This document shows, in pieces, positions 1-9,792 of a stretch of 49,918 nucleotides of DNA. The notes beneath the pieces were generated by a model. The model saw only the letters and a list, made by a program, of their open reading frames with translations, was not told where the DNA came from and did not search any database. This DNA is from Geminicoccaceae bacterium (GTDB lineage: Bacteria; Pseudomonadota; Alphaproteobacteria; Geminicoccales; Geminicoccaceae): positions 11,719 through 61,636 of the forward strand of contig JAGRGG010000081.1 in NCBI GenBank assembly GCA_020445645.1. The letters are read 5' to 3'. Numbering within the stretch: position 1 is the first letter of the stretch; every line of letters begins with the position of its first letter. The translations under genes were made by a program, and so were the position numbers.

Positions 1-427
1 TCATCCCGTGCGGGCAGCCGAAGTTGAGCTCGATCCCGTCCGCGCCCGTCTCCTCGACCAGCGGCAGGATCTTGCGCCACGCCTCCTCCTCGCAGGGCAC
101 CATGATCGAGACCACCATCGCCCGGTCGGGGTAGTCGCGCTTCACGGCCTTGATCTCGCGCAGGTTCACGTCGAGGGGGCGGTCGGTGATGAGTTCGATG
201 TTGTTGAAGCCGATGAGGCGGCGGTCGCCGTCGTGGAGCGCGCCGTAGCGGGGGCCGTTGACGTTGACGATGGGGGGATCCTCTCCCAGCGTCTTCCAGA
301 CCACCCCGCCCCAGCCGGCCTCGAAGGCCCGGCGGACGTTGTACTCCTTGTCGGTCGGCGGGGCCGAGGCGAGCCAGAACGGGTTCGGCGACGTGATGCC
401 GACGAAGTCGGCGCGAAGGTCGGCCAT
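1..427 (-). CDS. preA: NAD-dependent dihydropyrimidine dehydrogenase, PreA subunit (partial, C-terminus beyond the left edge)
   Basis: The first 142 residues are visible. PreA is the FMN- and iron-sulfur-containing subunit that, with PreT, reduces uracil and thymine to their 5,6-dihydro forms in the cytoplasm. Seen here: the N-terminal dihydroorotate-dehydrogenase-like motif NPFWLASAPPT (residues 15-25), the stretch WKTLGEDPPIVNVNGPR (44-60), and ELNFGCPHGM (133-142) running to the edge. The start ATG (425-427) is preceded by a strong GGAGG ribosome site and lies 11 bases after the preT stop, so the two are co-transcribed. The catalytic loop and the C-terminal 4Fe-4S domain are off the window. 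The family assignment is firm; pyrimidine specificity rests on the preT pairing. Confidence 0.93.
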   Translation of the reverse strand, partial: MADLRADFVGITSPNPFWLASAPPTDKEYNVRRAFEAGWGGVVWKTLGEDPPIVNVNGPRYGALHDGDRRLIGFNNIELITDRPLDVNLREIKAVKRDYPDRAMVVSIMVPCEEEAWRKILPLVEETGADGIELNFGCPHGM

Positions 428-438
428 GAGGGAACCTC

Positions 439-1764
439 CTACTGAGACGCGGCGCGGAGCGCCCGGTCGATCGAGCGCGCGGCGATCTTGCCGTCTTCCA
501 CGGCCTGGACGGTGAGGTCCCGGCCGGTGCGGGCGCAGTCGCCGCCGGCCCAGACGCCGTCGACCGAGGTGCGGCGCTCGGCGTCGACGCGGATCCTGCC
601 GCCCTCGAGTTCGAGGCCGACGCCGGCGAGCGGGTCGGGGGGCAGGGTCTGGCCGATCGCCTTCAGGCAGCGGTCGGCCGGGACGACGAAGGTCTCGCCG
701 GTGCCGGCGAGGACGCCGTTCTCGAACGCGGTGCGCTCGAACGCGACCCCGACGAGCCTTCCCCCTTCGCTCAACAGGCGGCTGGGCCGCGCCCAGTGGC
801 GGATGACGACGCCTTTCGTCTTCGCCAGGTCCTGCTCGTAGCCGGACGCCGGCATCTCACCTTGGCCGCGCCGGTAGACGATCGTCACCTCCTCGGCGCC
901 GAGGAGCTTCGACTGCACGGCGGCGTCGACCGCGGTCATGCCGCCGCCGACGACGACGACGCGGCGCGCATCGCCGAGCCGCCTCGGGTCGTCGGCCTGC
1001 CGAAGGCGGGCGATCCAGGCGACGGCGTCCTCCACGCCTTCGATATCGTCCTCGCCCGGAAAGCCGAGGTCGTTGGTGTCGGGCAGGCCCATGCCAAGGA
1101 ACACGGCGTCGAACGCGTGGCGGAGGCCCTCCAGCGTCGCGTCCCGGCCGAACGCCTCCCCCTGGCGGACCTCGATCCCGCCGATCGAGAGGATGAACGC
1201 CGCCTCCCGTTGCGCGAAGCCGTCCACCGTCTTGTAGGCGGCGATGCCGTACTCGTTGAGCCCGGCCGGCTTCTCCCTCGCGTCGAAGACCGTGACGTCG
1301 TGGCCGAAGGCGGCGAGGCGGTGGGCGCAGGACAGGCCGGCGGGGCCGGCGCCGACGACGGCGACCCGGCGGCCCGTGGGCTCGGCGCGGGCGTAGGGCT
1401 GGCCCTGGTGGTTGTCCATGTAGTGGTCGGTGGCGTGGCGCTGGAGCATCCCGATGCGGACGGGCTTGCCCTCCATCGCCACCCGGACGCAGACCTCCTC
1501 GCACAGGGTCTCGGTCGGGCAGACGCGGGCGCACATCCCGCCCATGATGTTGGCGTCGAAGATTGTCTTCGCTGCCCCGTCCGGGTTCGACGCCCCGATC
1601 TGGCGGATGAACAGCGGGATGTCGATGCCCGTGGGACACGCCGTCACGCAGGGTGCCTCGAAGCAGAACAGGCAGCGGTCGGCCTCGGTCAGCGCCTCCT
1701 GGCGCGAGAGCGGCGGGTGAAGCTCGGCGAAGCCCGCCCAGTCGCCTTCGTTCGGTTCCCGCAT
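439..1764 (-). CDS. preT: NAD-dependent dihydropyrimidine dehydrogenase, PreT subunit
   Basis: Electron-input subunit (441 aa) of the PreTA pyrimidine reductase, related to the glutamate synthase small chain. From the chosen ATG, the N-terminal iron-sulfur domain shows cysteines at 31, 34, 39, 43 (CLFCFEAPCVTAC) and 78, 82, 88, 92. The FAD Rossmann motif GAGPAGLS is at 138-145 and the NAD(P)H motif GGGMTAVDAA at 273-282. ATG 1764 is preferred because a GGGGGGATGA stretch precedes it; an upstream in-frame TTG at 1806 would add 14 residues with no recognisable similarity. A TTGACC hexamer (complement of 1820-1825), just past the 1827-1862 hairpin, might be the -35 of its own promoter. The alternative reading, a glutamate synthase small subunit, is disfavoured by the adjoining preA. 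Confidence 0.92.
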   Translation of the reverse strand: MREPNEGDWAGFAELHPPLSRQEALTEADRCLFCFEAPCVTACPTGIDIPLFIRQIGASNPDGAAKTIFDANIMGGMCARVCPTETLCEEVCVRVAMEGKPVRIGMLQRHATDHYMDNHQGQPYARAEPTGRRVAVVGAGPAGLSCAHRLAAFGHDVTVFDAREKPAGLNEYGIAAYKTVDGFAQREAAFILSIGGIEVRQGEAFGRDATLEGLRHAFDAVFLGMGLPDTNDLGFPGEDDIEGVEDAVAWIARLRQADDPRRLGDARRVVVVGGGMTAVDAAVQSKLLGAEEVTIVYRRGQGEMPASGYEQDLAKTKGVVIRHWARPSRLLSEGGRLVGVAFERTAFENGVLAGTGETFVVPADRCLKAIGQTLPPDPLAGVGLELEGGRIRVDAERRTSVDGVWAGGDCARTGRDLTVQAVEDGKIAARSIDRALRAASQ

Positions 1765-1826
1765 GGCCGCGTCATCCCCCCGTTTGACATCCCGATGTTC
1801 GATCAAATCTTCGGGGGGCGGTCAAG

Positions 1827-1862
1827 CACGCTTCGCGTCCGCGCCAGCGGACGCGAAGCGTG
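1827..1862. terminator. Palindromic repeat copy R1, perfect 16-bp hairpin
   Basis: CACGCTTCGCGTCCGC (1827-1842), loop GCCA, then its exact complement (1847-1862). It lies 4 bases beyond the DUF1850 stop on the minus strand and carries the same core (ACGC-TTC-GCGT) as the hairpins near 9.7, 16.3, 17.5, 24.8, 28.3, 35.2 and 44.9 kb. It probably terminates or attenuates TRAP-operon transcription before preT. No long T-run follows on the minus strand, so it may be leaky. Confidence 0.7.
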
Positions 1863-1865
1863 ATC

Positions 1866-2242
1866 TTATTCTCGGCCAGGACAGGCCCAAAGCCGCGCCG
1901 GATCCTCACCCGAGGGATCTCCCAGGATCGCGTCGACGGAGCGGCACGCGCCCTCGACGCAGAGCGTGTAGGGCGGCACCGCCGCCGAGCGGCCGAGGGT
2001 GAGGGCGTCCTGCGGCGGGAGGTCGGGGTGCCACTGCCAGAAGGCGCCTCTACGTATGGCCCCATCCGGGACTTCCATCCCGGCGCCGCTGCCCTGGACG
2101 CGGGCGGCTTCGAGGACGAGGCGGCCGTCCGCGGCGCGCCAGTCCTCCTCCCAGCGCGTGTGCTCGACCGAGTGGGTCCAGGCGAGGGTGAAGCGTTCGG
2201 CCTCCAGCGCGACGACGAGGGCGCCGAGGCCGAGGCAGACGC

Positions 2243-2246
<4 letters not shown>
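1866..2246 (-). CDS. DUF1850 domain protein, TRAP-transporter accessory
   Basis: 126-residue protein starting at GTG 2244-2246, which overlaps the permease stop as GTGA, so translation is coupled. The sequence matches the DUF1850 pattern: a hydrophobic N-terminus (residues 1-13), then FTLAWTHSVEHTRWEEDW (19-36) and RVQGSGAGMEVPDGA (49-63). DUF1850 proteins commonly sit immediately after TAXI-TRAP permeases. Their molecular role is unknown and an envelope location is likely. The start is fixed by the overlap; other in-frame start codons would lie deep inside the permease gene. Confidence 0.85.
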
Positions 2247-4300
<2,054 letters not shown>

Positions 4301-4321
4301 GCGTCACCCCCCCAGCGGGGT

Positions 4322-4339
4322 GCCGGGACGGCGCCCGGC
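4322..4339. other. Intercistronic hairpin between TRAP binding-protein and permease genes
   Basis: GCCGGG, loop ACGGCG, CCCGGC: a 6-bp GC stem in the 55-base gap between the binding protein and the permease. Such hairpins often protect the upstream message and lower downstream expression, which would suit the need for excess binding protein. No T-run follows, so full termination is unlikely. Confidence 0.35.
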
Positions 4340-4355
4340 CCCCTTCGGCCTTCGC

Positions 4356-5309
4356 CTAGAGCAGCCCCTTTTCCTTGAAGTAGCGCTCGGCGCCGGGGTG
4401 GAGCGGGATGACCGGGTCCTTCGCCGCCTTCGCGGGGTCGATCCCCTTCGCGGCGCCGTGCGCGGCGACGAGCTGGTCGAGGTGGTCGAAGATCGCCTTG
4501 GTCATCTCGTAGACGGTTTCCTCGTCCAAGTCGGCGCGGGTGACGAGGTAGTTCGGCACGGCGGCGGCCGGCACGGGCTGGTCCTGGCCGTCGTAGGTAT
4601 CGGCCGGGATCGTCGTCGTCTGGTAGGGCTGGCCGACCTTCTCGACGAGGGCGGGCTCCACCGGCACCATGACGATCGGCACCGACGAGGCGAGGTCGCG
4701 GATCGAGGCGACGCCGAGGCCGGCGGACTGGAGCGTCGCGTCGATCTGCCGGTTCTTCATGAGTTCGACCGACTCGGCGAACGGCAGGTACTCGACCTTG
4801 CCGAGGTCGTCGTAGCTCATCCCGGCGGCGGCCAGGATGGCGCGGGCGTTGAGCTCGGTGCCGGACTTCGGCGCGCCCACCGACAGGCCCTTGCCCTTCA
4901 ACCCTTCGAGCGAGGCGATGCCGCTCGCCTTGCTGGCGACGATCTGGACGACGTTCGGGTAGATGGCGCCGATGGCGCGCAGGTTCTCCAGGGGCTTCCT
5001 GAAGCCCGCCTCCTCGTTGCCCTCGGCGGCGGCCTTGACCGAATCGGCGAGCGCGAAGGCGACCTCGCCCTTGCCCTGCTCCAGGAGGTTCAGGTTCTCG
5101 ACCGAGGCCTTGGTCGACTGCACCGAGGTGCGGACGTCCTTCACGTTCTCGCCGATCACCGTCGAGACGGCGACGCCCAAGGGGTAGTAGACGCCGGACG
5201 TGCCGCCGGTAAGCACGTTGATGAAGGTTTCGGCGTGCGCGGCGGGGGCGAACGCGAGCGCGGTCGCGGCGAGGAGGGCGCCCTTGAACAGGGTGCGGCG
5301 TCGGGTCAT
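4356..5309 (-). CDS. TAXI-family TRAP transporter solute-binding protein
   Basis: 317-residue periplasmic binding protein. From ATG 5307-5309 it opens with a clear signal peptide (MTRRRTLFKGALLAATALAF, cleavage near AHA-ET) and continues with the TAXI hallmark INVLTGGTSGVYYPLGVAVS. Later stretches such as VGAPKSGTELNARAILAAAG and YLPFAESVELMKNRQIDATL are typical of the ligand-binding fold. A longer frame exists (to 5369), but the signal peptide and a GGGAG ribosome site fix this start. It is the first gene of the transporter operon, transcribed away from the Pao genes across a 138-base divergent region. The ligand is unknown; glutamate and other carboxylates are known for some family members. 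Confidence 0.92.
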   Translation of the reverse strand: MTRRRTLFKGALLAATALAFAPAAHAETFINVLTGGTSGVYYPLGVAVSTVIGENVKDVRTSVQSTKASVENLNLLEQGKGEVAFALADSVKAAAEGNEEAGFRKPLENLRAIGAIYPNVVQIVASKASGIASLEGLKGKGLSVGAPKSGTELNARAILAAAGMSYDDLGKVEYLPFAESVELMKNRQIDATLQSAGLGVASIRDLASSVPIVMVPVEPALVEKVGQPYQTTTIPADTYDGQDQPVPAAAVPNYLVTRADLDEETVYEMTKAIFDHLDQLVAAHGAAKGIDPAKAAKDPVIPLHPGAERYFKEKGLL

Positions 5310-5447
5310 CGGAATCTCCCTGGTTCGTTCGGTTGCGAACATCGTGCCCCTCCCGGCCCCGTCCGGCAAGGGTGGGGGCTTTTCAAACGGCGCGGACGGC
5401 CCATTCTCCCATTCTGGAAACGGTCAAAAGAACAACCGGGGGTCATC
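5310..5447. promoter_or_regulatory. Divergent promoter region between TRAP and Pao operons with a candidate operator
   Basis: This 138-base gap must hold promoters for both directions. An interrupted palindrome GTTCG-N8-CGAAC lies at 5323-5340, immediately upstream of the binding-protein start, and could be a repressor site. A short tandem (CCATTCTC-CCATTCTGG) lies near 5401-5417 on the Pao side. I cannot assign convincing -35/-10 boxes. Confidence 0.3.
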
Positions 5448-6059
5448 ATGACGAATCCCACGCCCGGCGCGAGCCGGCGGGAATTCCTTTCCACGGCCGC
5501 GAGCGCCCCCCTCGTCGCGGGCGCCGCGGCGGGCGTACTCGGCGGCGAGGCGCGGGCGCAGACGACGACGGGGGCGGCGATGGCGGGCGGGCAGGTTTTG
5601 GTGACGCTGAAGGTGAACGGGCAGACGCACCGACTGTCGCTCGACCCGAGGGTGACGCTGGTCGACGCCCTGCGCGAGCACCTCGGTCTCACCGGCACCA
5701 AGGTCGGCTGCAACCACGGGCAGTGCGGCGCCTGCACGGTGCACAAGGACGGGGTGCGGGTGCTGTCCTGCCTCACGCTCGCCGTGGCGGCGGAGGGGAG
5801 CGAGATCACGACGATCGAGGGGCTCGCGGACGGCGACGAACTGCACCCGATGCAGGCGGCGTTCGTCCAGCACGACGCCTACCAGTGCGGCTACTGCACG
5901 CCGGGGCAGATCCTGTCGGCGGTGGCCTGCGTGAAGGAGGGGCACGCGGGGAGCGACGCCGAGATCCGGGAATACATGAGCGGCAACCTCTGCCGCTGCG
6001 GCGCCTACGTGAACATCGTCGCGGCGATCAACGACGCCAAGACGAAGATGGGGGCCTGA
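5448..6059 (+). CDS. paoA: Aldehyde oxidoreductase, 2Fe-2S subunit with Tat signal (PaoA/YagT type)
   Basis: 203-residue small subunit of a xanthine-oxidase-family molybdenum hydroxylase; it passes electrons from the molybdenum centre to FAD. A twin-arginine signal is visible (SRREFL at 9-14, hydrophobic stretch, ARAQ near 38), so the complex should be exported folded to the periplasm. The plant-type 2Fe-2S cluster uses Cys88, 93, 96, 108 (CNHGQCGAC...C) and the second cluster Cys147, 150, 182, 184 (CGYC, CRC). Of the start codons available in a much longer open frame, only this ATG gives a protein beginning with the signal. paoB follows 3 bases after the stop. Confidence 0.92.
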   Translation: MTNPTPGASRREFLSTAASAPLVAGAAAGVLGGEARAQTTTGAAMAGGQVLVTLKVNGQTHRLSLDPRVTLVDALREHLGLTGTKVGCNHGQCGACTVHKDGVRVLSCLTLAVAAEGSEITTIEGLADGDELHPMQAAFVQHDAYQCGYCTPGQILSAVACVKEGHAGSDAEIREYMSGNLCRCGAYVNIVAAINDAKTKMGA

Positions 6060-6062
6060 GCG

Positions 6063-7046
6063 ATGCTGCCCTTCGCCTACGAGAAGCCCAAGTCCCTGGA
6101 CGACGCCGTGAAGGCGCTGGCGGACGAGGGCGCCGTGCCCATCGCCGGCGGCACGACCATGATCGACCTCATGAAGCTCTACGTGCTGCAACCGCCGAAG
6201 CTCGTCGACATCGGCGGGCTGCCGGGGCTGGGTGAGATCGAGGAAACCGACGACGCCGTCGTCTTCGGCGCGCTCGTCAGGATGGCCGACGCGGCGGAGC
6301 ACCCGCTCCTGAAGTCGGACTACCCCGCCCTCTCCGAGGCCCTGTGGCTCGCGGCCTCGCCGCAGATCCGCAACATGGCGACCTTGGGCGGCAACGTGCT
6401 CCAGCGCACCCGCTGCCCCTACTTCCGCGACACGAGCTACAGGTGCAACCGCCGGGTACCGGGCTCGGGCTGCGACGCGATCGGCGGGATCAACCGGCTG
6501 CACGCCGTGCTGGGCACGAGCGAGACCTGCATCGCCAGCTACCCCGGCGACTGGGCGGTGGCGCTCGCTGCCTTCGATACGGAGGTCGACGCGGTGTCGC
6601 GTGCCGGCAAGCGGACGATCGCGTTCGCCGACCTGCACCTGCGCCCGGACGACCACCCGGAGCGGGTCCACGCGCTGAAGGAGGGGGAGGTCATCACCCA
6701 CGTCCGGGTGAAGAAGACCCCGCTCGGCAAGGCGTCCACCTACTACAAGGTGCGCGACCGCGAATCGTATGCCTTCGCGCTGGCCTCGGTGGCGGCGGCG
6801 CTCGTCATGGACGGCGAGACGGTGAAGGACGTGCGCCTCGGGCTGGGCGGGGTCGCCTCGGTGCCGTGGCGGGCCAGGGAGGCCGAGGACGGCCTCAAGG
6901 GCCAGGAGCTTACGCCGGAAACCGCGCGCCGGGCGGGCGAGACCGCCTTTCGGGACGCGAGGACCTACGACCACAACGCCTTCAAGGTGCCGCTCGGCGT
7001 GGAAACCGTCGTCGAGGCCCTGATGAGCGCGAAGACGAGGGCTTGA
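6063..7046 (+). CDS. paoB: Aldehyde oxidoreductase, FAD subunit (PaoB/YagS type)
   Basis: 327 residues; the FAD-binding subunit that delivers electrons to the final acceptor. FAD motifs seen: PIAGGTTMIDLMK (26-38) and ATLGGN (106-111). Cysteines 118, 128, 137 and 156 lie in the loop that holds an extra 4Fe-4S cluster in PaoB-like proteins, separating it from plain xanthine dehydrogenase FAD subunits. It has no signal peptide, so export would depend on the PaoA Tat signal. Gene spacing of 3 bases on both sides makes a tight operon paoA-paoB-paoC. Confidence 0.91.
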   Translation: MLPFAYEKPKSLDDAVKALADEGAVPIAGGTTMIDLMKLYVLQPPKLVDIGGLPGLGEIEETDDAVVFGALVRMADAAEHPLLKSDYPALSEALWLAASPQIRNMATLGGNVLQRTRCPYFRDTSYRCNRRVPGSGCDAIGGINRLHAVLGTSETCIASYPGDWAVALAAFDTEVDAVSRAGKRTIAFADLHLRPDDHPERVHALKEGEVITHVRVKKTPLGKASTYYKVRDRESYAFALASVAAALVMDGETVKDVRLGLGGVASVPWRAREAEDGLKGQELTPETARRAGETAFRDARTYDHNAFKVPLGVETVVEALMSAKTRA

Positions 7047-7049
7047 GAC

Positions 7050-9332
7050 ATGGCTGAACTGCCGCTCATCGGCGAAGGCGCGCCGCGCATCGACGGCCGC
7101 CTCAAGGTCACGGGCGACGCCCGCTACGCCGCCGACTTTTCCGTGCCGAACCCGGCCTACGCCCAACTCGTCACCTCGACGATCGCCAGGGGACGGATCG
7201 TGTCCCTCGACGCAAGCGAGGCCGGGAAGGTGCCGGGGGTCCTGAAGGTCTACACCCACGAGAACGCGCCGAAGATCGAGGGGGTGCCGTTCTTCGGCAA
7301 GGGCGGGCAGGCCTACCAGGGCTTCCGCCCGTTGCAGGGTGTCGAGATCAAGCACGAGGGGCAGATCATCGCGCTGGTCGTCGCCGAGACGCTGGAGGCG
7401 GCCCGCGAGGCGGCGTTCAGGGTGAAGGCGACCTACGAGCCCCAGACGCCCGCCGCCACCTTCGGCGACGGGGGGACCGAGACGGAGGTCGCGGCCGAGA
7501 TTTCGAAGCAGCACACCGACCCCAAGACCGGCGACGCCGACGCCGCGCTCAAGGACGCGGCGCACGTGGTCGAGGCCGAGTACGAGACGGCGACGAACCA
7601 CCACAACGCGATGGAGCTTTACAGTACGACGGCGCACTGGACCGGCGACCACCTCACGATCTACGAGCCGAGCCAGTGGGTCTACGGCCTTCGGGCCGGG
7701 GTCGCGGGCGAGCTTGGTATCCCGCAGGACAAGGTCCGCGTGCTCTCGCCGTTCACCGGCGGCGCGTTCGGCTCGAAGGGAACGGTGACGGCGCGCTCGG
7801 CGCTCACCGCCGCCGCGGCGCGCGCGCTGAACCGGCCGGTCAAGCTGCTTGTCACCCGCGCGCAGGGCTACACGACGGCCTCGTACCGCGCCGAGACCAA
7901 GCATAGGATCCGCCTCGGCGCCGACGGGGACGGCACCTTCGTCGGCTTCGTCCACGAGGGCTTCGAGCTCACCTCGCGCCCCGACACCTTCCTCGTCTCG
8001 GGCACCGAGTCGACGGTTCGGATGTACGGCTTCAAGAACGTCCGGACGAAGGTGAGCGCCGTCAGGGCCGACCGCAACACGCCGGGCTTCATGCGCTCGC
8101 CCGCCGAAGTGCCCTACATGTTCGCCTTGGAAAGCGCCGTCGACGAACTGGCGTGGAAGATCGGCATGGACCCGATCGAGCTTCGCCTGAAGAACGACAC
8201 GAAGACCGACCCCATCACCGGCAAGCCGTTCACGACGCGGCAGGTGCGCGCCTGCTTCGAGCGGGCGAAGGAACTGTTCGGCTGGGACAGGCGGGTGGCG
8301 AAGGTCGGTGCCATGCGGGCCGACGGCGAACTGGTCGGCTACGGCGCCGCGCTCGCCTGCTACCCGACGCAACTCGCCCCCGCCGCCGTCCGCCTCACGC
8401 TCGAGGGCAAGGGACGGGCCCGGGTGCAGATCGCGGCGCACGACATCGGCACCGGCACCTACACCGTGCTGGCGCAGGCGGCGGCGGGGCTCCTCGGGGT
8501 GGCGCTCGACAGGGTCGAGGTCGAGCTGGGCGACACGAACCTGCCGGCCGGCCCCATCTCGGGCGGGTCGGTGGCGACGGCGAGTTCGGTCTCGGCGATC
8601 ATGAAGGCGGCGGAGGCGATCCGCTTGCGGCTGGCAACGGCGGCCACGACCTCGAACGACGGGCCGCTCGCCGGCAAGGACAAGGAGAGCGTCGTCCTGA
8701 AGGACGGAAGGCTCGTCGCCGAGGACGGCACGGGCGAGGACCTGACCGACGCCTTCAAGCGCCTCGGCGTCGGCACGGTCGAGGAGTACGCCGAGTGGCT
8801 GCCCGACGGCGTCGACGAGAAGGCGATGCGCGGCCTCTACAACGGCAGCGTCAAGATCGTCGGCGGGCCGATGCAGGACCGGACCCAGTTCTCGTTCGGG
8901 GCCGAGCTGGTCGAGGTCCGGGTCAACCCGCGCACCCTTTCGATCCGGGTGCCGCGCATGGTCGGCGTCTTCGCGTCGGGGCGGATCATGAACCGGATGA
9001 CGGCGGGGAGCCAGGTGCTAGGCGGGATGGTCTGGGGCGTGGGCTCCGCCCTTCACGAACAGACCGAGATCGATCGCCGCTACGCCCGCTACGTCAACGA
9101 CAACATCGCGGAGTACCTCGTCCCGGTGAACGCCGACATCGTCCACCAGGAGATCGAGTTCCTGGAGGAGGACGACGGCGAGGTGAACCTTGCCGGCGTC
9201 AAGGGCCTGGGCGAACTCGGCAACGTCGGCACCAACGCCGCCGTCGCCAACGCCGTCTACCACGCGACGGGCTTTCGCGCGCGCAAGATCCCGATCCGGA
9301 TCGAGGACGTGCTCAAGAGCCACTTGGTCTAG
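7050..9332 (+). CDS. paoC: Aldehyde oxidoreductase, molybdenum cofactor-binding subunit (PaoC/YagR type)
   Basis: 760-residue catalytic subunit of the PaoABC-type enzyme, oxidising aldehydes to acids at a molybdenum centre. Seen: FTGGAFGSKG near residue 235 (cofactor loop), NTPGFMRSPAEVPYMFALE near 345, SGGSVATASSV near 505, and the C-terminal KGLGELGNVG with the catalytic glutamate at 722. Length and order fit PaoC, which carries the cytosine-dinucleotide form of the cofactor. No cofactor-insertion chaperone (PaoD/XdhC) gene follows; the next gene is a DUF427 protein. Xanthine or isoquinoline-type substrates cannot be excluded by reading alone. Confidence 0.92.
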   Translation: MAELPLIGEGAPRIDGRLKVTGDARYAADFSVPNPAYAQLVTSTIARGRIVSLDASEAGKVPGVLKVYTHENAPKIEGVPFFGKGGQAYQGFRPLQGVEIKHEGQIIALVVAETLEAAREAAFRVKATYEPQTPAATFGDGGTETEVAAEISKQHTDPKTGDADAALKDAAHVVEAEYETATNHHNAMELYSTTAHWTGDHLTIYEPSQWVYGLRAGVAGELGIPQDKVRVLSPFTGGAFGSKGTVTARSALTAAAARALNRPVKLLVTRAQGYTTASYRAETKHRIRLGADGDGTFVGFVHEGFELTSRPDTFLVSGTESTVRMYGFKNVRTKVSAVRADRNTPGFMRSPAEVPYMFALESAVDELAWKIGMDPIELRLKNDTKTDPITGKPFTTRQVRACFERAKELFGWDRRVAKVGAMRADGELVGYGAALACYPTQLAPAAVRLTLEGKGRARVQIAAHDIGTGTYTVLAQAAAGLLGVALDRVEVELGDTNLPAGPISGGSVATASSVSAIMKAAEAIRLRLATAATTSNDGPLAGKDKESVVLKDGRLVAEDGTGEDLTDAFKRLGVGTVEEYAEWLPDGVDEKAMRGLYNGSVKIVGGPMQDRTQFSFGAELVEVRVNPRTLSIRVPRMVGVFASGRIMNRMTAGSQVLGGMVWGVGSALHEQTEIDRRYARYVNDNIAEYLVPVNADIVHQEIEFLEEDDGEVNLAGVKGLGELGNVGTNAAVANAVYHATGFRARKIPIRIEDVLKSHLV

Positions 9333-9343
9333 GAGCGAAAGCG

Positions 9344-9697
9344 ATGGGCAAGGAAAGCCACACGGTCGAGGTCCGGCCGTTCCGGGGCACGGTGCGGGTC
9401 GAGGCGAACGGGGCGACGCTCGCGTCGACCACCCGGGCCCTCCTCCTGGAGGAGACGGGCTACCCCCGACGCTTCTACGTGCCGGAGGCCGACATCGAAG
9501 CCGAGCTTTCGCCGAACCCGCGCAGGACGCATTGTCCCTTCAAGGGCGACGCGGCCTACGCCAACACGAGCGCGAACGGCCTGCCGATCGAGGCGGTCGC
9601 CTGGAGCTACCCGAACCCCATCGCCGACGTGCCGGATCTCGCGGGGCACTGGTGCTTCGATCCGGGGAAGACGGAGACCGTCGTAGAGGAGGAATGA
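9344..9697 (+). CDS. DUF427 domain protein
   Basis: 117-residue soluble protein that follows paoC by 11 bases, with AGGAG 9 bases before the ATG, so it is probably the last gene of the Pao operon. It shows the DUF427 (NTP_transf_9) signature: RVEANGATLASTTRALLLEE early, YVPEADIEAELSP in the middle, and the tail THCPFKGDAAY ... AWSYPNPIADVPDLAG. The family has a small beta fold and no settled function. The position suggests a link to aldehyde oxidation or to an unrelated stress role; I cannot choose. Confidence 0.85.
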   Translation: MGKESHTVEVRPFRGTVRVEANGATLASTTRALLLEETGYPRRFYVPEADIEAELSPNPRRTHCPFKGDAAYANTSANGLPIEAVAWSYPNPIADVPDLAGHWCFDPGKTETVVEEE

Positions 9698-9783
9698 CGC
9701 TTCGCCGCGTCCGCTGACGCGGGGTCTTTCTTTCCTCAGACGAAAAAGAGGAAAGAAAGACCCCGCGTCAGCGGCGCGAAGCG
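9698..9783. terminator. Long bidirectional terminator hairpin, repeat copy R2
   Basis: Between convergent DUF427 and actP genes. A perfect 27-bp stem pairs 9711-9737 with 9748-9774 around a 10-base loop (AGACGAAAAA). After a small bulge on the left side, the outer CGCTTCGC / GCGAAGCG arms pair too. It contains the GC-rich CGCTTCG core, then GGGGTCTTTCTTTCCTC, so each direction has a GC stem followed by a T-rich run. It begins right after the DUF427 TGA and ends 10 bases short of the actP stop. Confidence 0.8.
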
Positions 9784-9792
9784 CGTCCTCGC

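Noticed and set aside
5424-8441. Very long open frame on the minus strand opposite paoABC (and similar ones at 24869-28018 and 37843-41823)
   Set aside because: These are antisense shadows in GC-rich DNA: low-complexity Arg/Gly/Asp/Val translations with no domain motifs, lying opposite genes with intact catalytic motifs.
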